A DNA stretch of 15,777 bases from the NCBI GenBank assembly GCA_016867005.1, contig VGKM01000013.1, positions 1 to 15,777 of the forward strand. The letters are read 5' to 3'. The stretch's first letter is position 1; every line of letters begins with the position of its first letter. This stretch comes from Candidatus Omnitrophota bacterium (GTDB lineage Bacteria > Omnitrophota > Gorgyraeia > Gygaellales > Profunditerraquicolaceae). This document shows, piece by piece, positions 13,753 to 15,777 of the stretch. A program made the position numbers and the translations under genes. Under the pieces are notes generated by a model that saw nothing but the letters and a program-made list of their open reading frames with translations, was not told the origin of the DNA and ran no database searches.

Positions 13753-14673
13753 ATGAAAAAATTCGGATATTTCATCCATCCTATAGACGCAAGAGAGCTT
13801 AGGAAATTCACAAATCCTTTTACGGCACTCTTCGGCATATTCAGGAAGAAGGAAAGCCGTTTTGCCATTTATCAGATCAAAAACCTCCCCTCAAAAGGCA
13901 GCCAAAGCATTGAGGGGTTTTTTATTGCTTTGCCTGAGATGTTTCAGCTTTCGCCAAACCGGGAAACGCTTATTATGGAGAGAGTTATGGATGCGGTAGA
14001 GGCAGCAAAAAAACTGGGCGCGGATATACTTGGGCTCGGCGGTTTTGCCGGCCCGCTTTGCGATAAGGGTTATACGGCTTTTAAAAGGTCCGAGATCCCG
14101 TTAACAAGCGGAAGCGCTTATACTGCCTGGTCAATATTTGAAGCAATCTACAGGATAACAAAAGCAAAAAACATCGATTTAGCCAAACAAAGCATTGCTA
14201 TAATTTCGGCAACCAGCGCAATCGGCTCCCTGTGCGCCAGGAAACTCTCTGGCTTTTGTGCCAAGATAATACTTTGTTCATCGGATAAGGCAAAACTTCC
14301 GCATCTTCAGGAAGAAATTGCGCATTTGGGGAGCGCAGAACTAGTTGTTGAAAAGAATCCCGATAATGCCGCCTCCGCAGCAGATATCGTCATATGGATT
14401 GATAAGAATCTAGTTCATTTTAAAGCGTTGAATTTGACCGTAAAGACGGGCCTGGTAAAATTGCCCCGCAGTTTAAAGTCCGGCTTAAGCTTATTCCCGG
14501 CTAAAGGGATAATTTCTGCTTCGCTTGCAGAGACAATCCTTTTAACCCTGGAAGGAAAACTTACAAACTACTCTTTCGGCGACAATGTAAATCCTGATAA
14601 GATGACGGAGATCGCCGATATCGCAGCCAAATACGGCTTTGAGGTCTGGCTGCCCGAAGCGCCGCTATTTTAA
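13753..14673 (+). CDS. acyl-ACP-reductase-like protein with altered active site
   Basis: This 306-residue protein resembles the long-chain acyl-ACP reductase family known best from cyanobacteria (hydrocarbon pathway). Shared parts are IEGFFIALPEMFQ (53-65), GADILGLGGFAGPL (89-102), LTSGSAYTAWSIFEAI (117-132), and the C-terminal LAETILLTLEGKLTNYSFG (258-276), followed by MTEIADIAAKYGFE. Two things differ. The position of the cyanobacterial acyl-accepting Cys (ACFAEA) is Ser257 (ASLAET), and the nucleotide loop GATGDIG reads SATSAIG (152-158), losing two glycines. The segment before Ser257 is also shorter. It may act on another substrate, form a Ser ester, or be a binding protein. It is 2 nt after the HTH gene. 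A terminator-like hairpin lies inside its first part. Confidence 0.72.
   Translation: MKKFGYFIHPIDARELRKFTNPFTALFGIFRKKESRFAIYQIKNLPSKGSQSIEGFFIALPEMFQLSPNRETLIMERVMDAVEAAKKLGADILGLGGFAGPLCDKGYTAFKRSEIPLTSGSAYTAWSIFEAIYRITKAKNIDLAKQSIAIISATSAIGSLCARKLSGFCAKIILCSSDKAKLPHLQEEIAHLGSAELVVEKNPDNAASAADIVIWIDKNLVHFKALNLTVKTGLVKLPRSLKSGLSLFPAKGIISASLAETILLTLEGKLTNYSFGDNVNPDKMTEIADIAAKYGFEVWLPEAPLF
13887..13923 (+). terminator. terminator-like hairpin inside the reductase-like gene
   Basis: CCCCTCAA (13887-13894) pairs with TTGAGGGG (13910-13917) around a 15-nt loop and is followed at once by six T (13918-13923). This has the form of an intrinsic terminator but lies about 135 nt into an open reading frame. 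It may reduce or condition full-length transcription, or be a coincidence of the coding sequence. Confidence 0.4.
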
Positions 14674-14691
14674 AATGGCTCAAGATACATA

Positions 14692-14729
14692 ATAAAAGTT
14701 GTATTCCAGCTTGACAAAACAACTTTTAT
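14692..14729 (+). promoter_or_regulatory. perfect 11-bp inverted repeat over the nucleotidyltransferase promoter (operator candidate)
   Basis: ATAAAAGTTGT (14692-14702) and ACAACTTTTAT (14719-14729) are perfect inverted copies separated by 16 nt. The gap holds the -35 box, and the right copy fills the -35/-10 spacer. A dimeric repressor bound here would block the promoter. The arms are AT-rich and no T-run follows, so an operator is likelier than a terminator. Confidence 0.65.
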
Positions 14730-14739
14730 GCTGTATAGT
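14711..14739 (+). promoter_or_regulatory. sigma70-type promoter for the AbiEii-like gene
   Basis: TTGACA (14711-14716), a 17-nt spacer and TATAGT (14734-14739) form a strong promoter. The predicted transcript start is near 14746, which coincides with the ATG chosen for the next gene, so its mRNA would be leaderless. Confidence 0.75.
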
Positions 14740-14745
14740 TCTTAT

Positions 14746-15453
14746 ATGGATATTATAGCCAATTATCAGCAAAAGGTGTTAAAGCTTTTATCCGGCAAGA
14801 TTGAGGGTTTTTATCTTGCCGGCGGGACGGCGCTGTCTTTGTATTATTTTAACCACCGCCTGTCGGTGGACCTGGATTTCTTCACTCATGATTTTAAAAT
14901 TTCAAGAGTTGAAGAGATCGCCGGGCTTATTTCAAGCGGCCTGAAAAAGAATATAAAGCTCATCACGCGCCTGTCAGATAAAGATAAAGCGCAAGTATTG
15001 GTATACTCTCTGGATTTAGGCAGGGGCAAGTCGTTAAAAATTGATTTTGTCCATGATTTTATTAAATTTATAAAAGCCCCTAAATTAATTAACGGGGTTA
15101 ATATTCTTTCGTTAGAAGATCTTTATTTGAGAAAACTCAGCGCTATATTGGGGCATTCGGCAATAGAGGATGACATTGGCAGGAAGGTTGCAAGGGGCGG
15201 CAGGCAGGAAGCCAAAGATTTTTATGATTTATACTGTTTATCTCAGATATTTATGAGGTTGTCTGATTTTGCCGGCAAGTATGGCAGTCCTCTTATCCGG
15301 GAATCAATCATAAGGTGGTTTCGCTCGTATAAGCGGTTTGATATGAAAACAGGGCTTTTAGAGCTGGGTTTGAAGAAAGACGTTGATTTTAACGATATCG
15401 AGCGCCATTTTAAGCGCGAGGTAGATAAAATTATCGAGAAAGAGGTTGGATAA
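14746..15453 (+). CDS. AbiEii-type nucleotidyltransferase (toxin-like)
   Basis: This 235-residue protein belongs to the DNA-polymerase-beta-like nucleotidyltransferases of the AbiEii group, the toxin half of type IV AbiE systems. Motif I is GFYLAGGTALSLYY (21-34) with SVDLDFF (40-46), giving the metal ligands Asp42 and Asp44. A third acidic position fits Asp100 in KIDFV. The later family blocks LSLEDLYLRKLSAILG (121-136) and RQEAKDFYDLYCL (153-165) are also present. The start at 14746 matches the predicted transcript start; an ATG at 14728 would lie upstream of the -10 box. No Shine-Dalgarno sequence is visible. There is no AbiEi-type winged-helix antitoxin upstream, and a small basic protein follows after 2 nt. 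Toxicity or phage defence is inferred from the family, not seen. Confidence 0.85.
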   Translation: MDIIANYQQKVLKLLSGKIEGFYLAGGTALSLYYFNHRLSVDLDFFTHDFKISRVEEIAGLISSGLKKNIKLITRLSDKDKAQVLVYSLDLGRGKSLKIDFVHDFIKFIKAPKLINGVNILSLEDLYLRKLSAILGHSAIEDDIGRKVARGGRQEAKDFYDLYCLSQIFMRLSDFAGKYGSPLIRESIIRWFRSYKRFDMKTGLLELGLKKDVDFNDIERHFKREVDKIIEKEVG

Positions 15454-15455
15454 AA

Positions 15456-15777
15456 ATGGTTTTATCTAAGGATTGGCTTTGGGACAAGAAGGTTTCTATC
15501 GGGGCGGCAAAAACAATATTGGGCAACCCGCGGGATAAGCATTTCTTGAGTTTTGCGGGCAGCCTTCTTTCCAGAAAAAACATACCCAAAGAGGTATTTA
15601 AATATTACCTGAAGCGCCGGGATTTTGTGTTGAATTGGAACAGGATAAAGAGGCAAATGCGCAAGAATTCGTGGAACGACCCGCGGATTGAATATTGGCA
15701 GGCAATATACGAGAAATTGCGGGAAAAAGATGAATTTAAGAATGTCCGCCTTTTTAGAGAAGAAAAAGCAGAAAGGC
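15456..15777 (+). CDS. small basic protein of unknown function, cut by window end
   Basis: The reading frame starting MVLSKDWLWDKKVSIGAAKT is open to the last base, giving at least 107 residues. I do not recognise a named family. It is rich in Lys, Arg, Trp and Phe, predicted mostly helical, and has short patterns such as DKHFLSFAGSLLSRKNIPKE and IKRQMRKNSWNDPRIEYWQ, with no membrane segment or HTH that I can see. It begins 2 nt after the nucleotidyltransferase stop, with GAGG (15442-15445) inside that gene as its probable ribosome-binding site, so the two are surely co-translated. By position it is a candidate antitoxin or partner; this is inference. Confidence 0.75.
   Translation, partial: MVLSKDWLWDKKVSIGAAKTILGNPRDKHFLSFAGSLLSRKNIPKEVFKYYLKRRDFVLNWNRIKRQMRKNSWNDPRIEYWQAIYEKLREKDEFKNVRLFREEKAER

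Noticed and set aside
13753..14673. Shikimate dehydrogenase
   Set aside because: It shares only the Rossmann-type fold; the LGGF and LAETILLTLEG blocks match acyl-ACP reductase, and the shikimate-binding motifs are missing.
14728..14745. Upstream ATG for the AbiEii-like protein
   Set aside because: It lies upstream of the -10 box of the predicted promoter, so it would not be in the transcript.

Overview
The window is one unbroken run of genes on the + strand. It starts inside secY, at the end of the spc/alpha ribosomal cluster, continues through a central-carbon-metabolism cluster, and ends in a small accessory region. GC content looks moderate. The overlapping gene starts, the ribosomal gene order (secY-adk-map-infA-rpmJ-rpsM-rpsK-rpsD-rpoA-rplQ) and the protein style fit an uncultivated, compact-genome bacterium. 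Candidatus Omnitrophota or a relative is my best guess. It rests on general resemblance only, not on a tree.

Region 1 (1-5193) is the ribosomal tail: the end of SecY, adenylate kinase with a four-Cys lid, methionine aminopeptidase, IF-1, L36, S13, S11, S4, RNA polymerase alpha and L17. L17 carries an unusual charged tail of about 63 residues. A near-perfect 20-bp hairpin (5221-5262) closes the region.

Region 2 (5276-13395) is a metabolic cluster: an aspartate/prephenate-type aminotransferase, a LeuC-type dehydratase large subunit, a PilT-type ATPase, the matching LeuD-type small subunit, an isocitrate dehydrogenase, malate dehydrogenase, a short dihydrolipoamide dehydrogenase, LipB, and a free-standing lipoyl-domain protein. 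Read together it looks like a TCA-branch module that makes 2-oxoglutarate and aspartate, with lipoyl-carrier chemistry attached. The LeuC/LeuD pair sits beside isocitrate dehydrogenase, not leuA/leuB, so it may act as the aconitase or on a related acid (inference). A pilus-retraction ATPase gene separates the two dehydratase subunits. A dispersed palindromic repeat is embedded in frame in lipB.

Region 3 (13396-15777) starts with a terminator and a strong sigma70-like promoter. These lead into a 73-residue excisionase-type HTH protein and a diverged acyl-ACP-reductase-like protein, which has Ser where the family has its catalytic Cys and lacks two nucleotide-loop glycines. A second strong promoter, overlapped by a perfect inverted repeat, then drives an AbiEii-type nucleotidyltransferase whose mRNA is predicted to be leaderless. 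It is followed by a small basic protein cut by the window edge. This pair, with the toxin-like gene first and no AbiEi-type antitoxin, is the best candidate here for an undescribed toxin-antitoxin or defence-like system.
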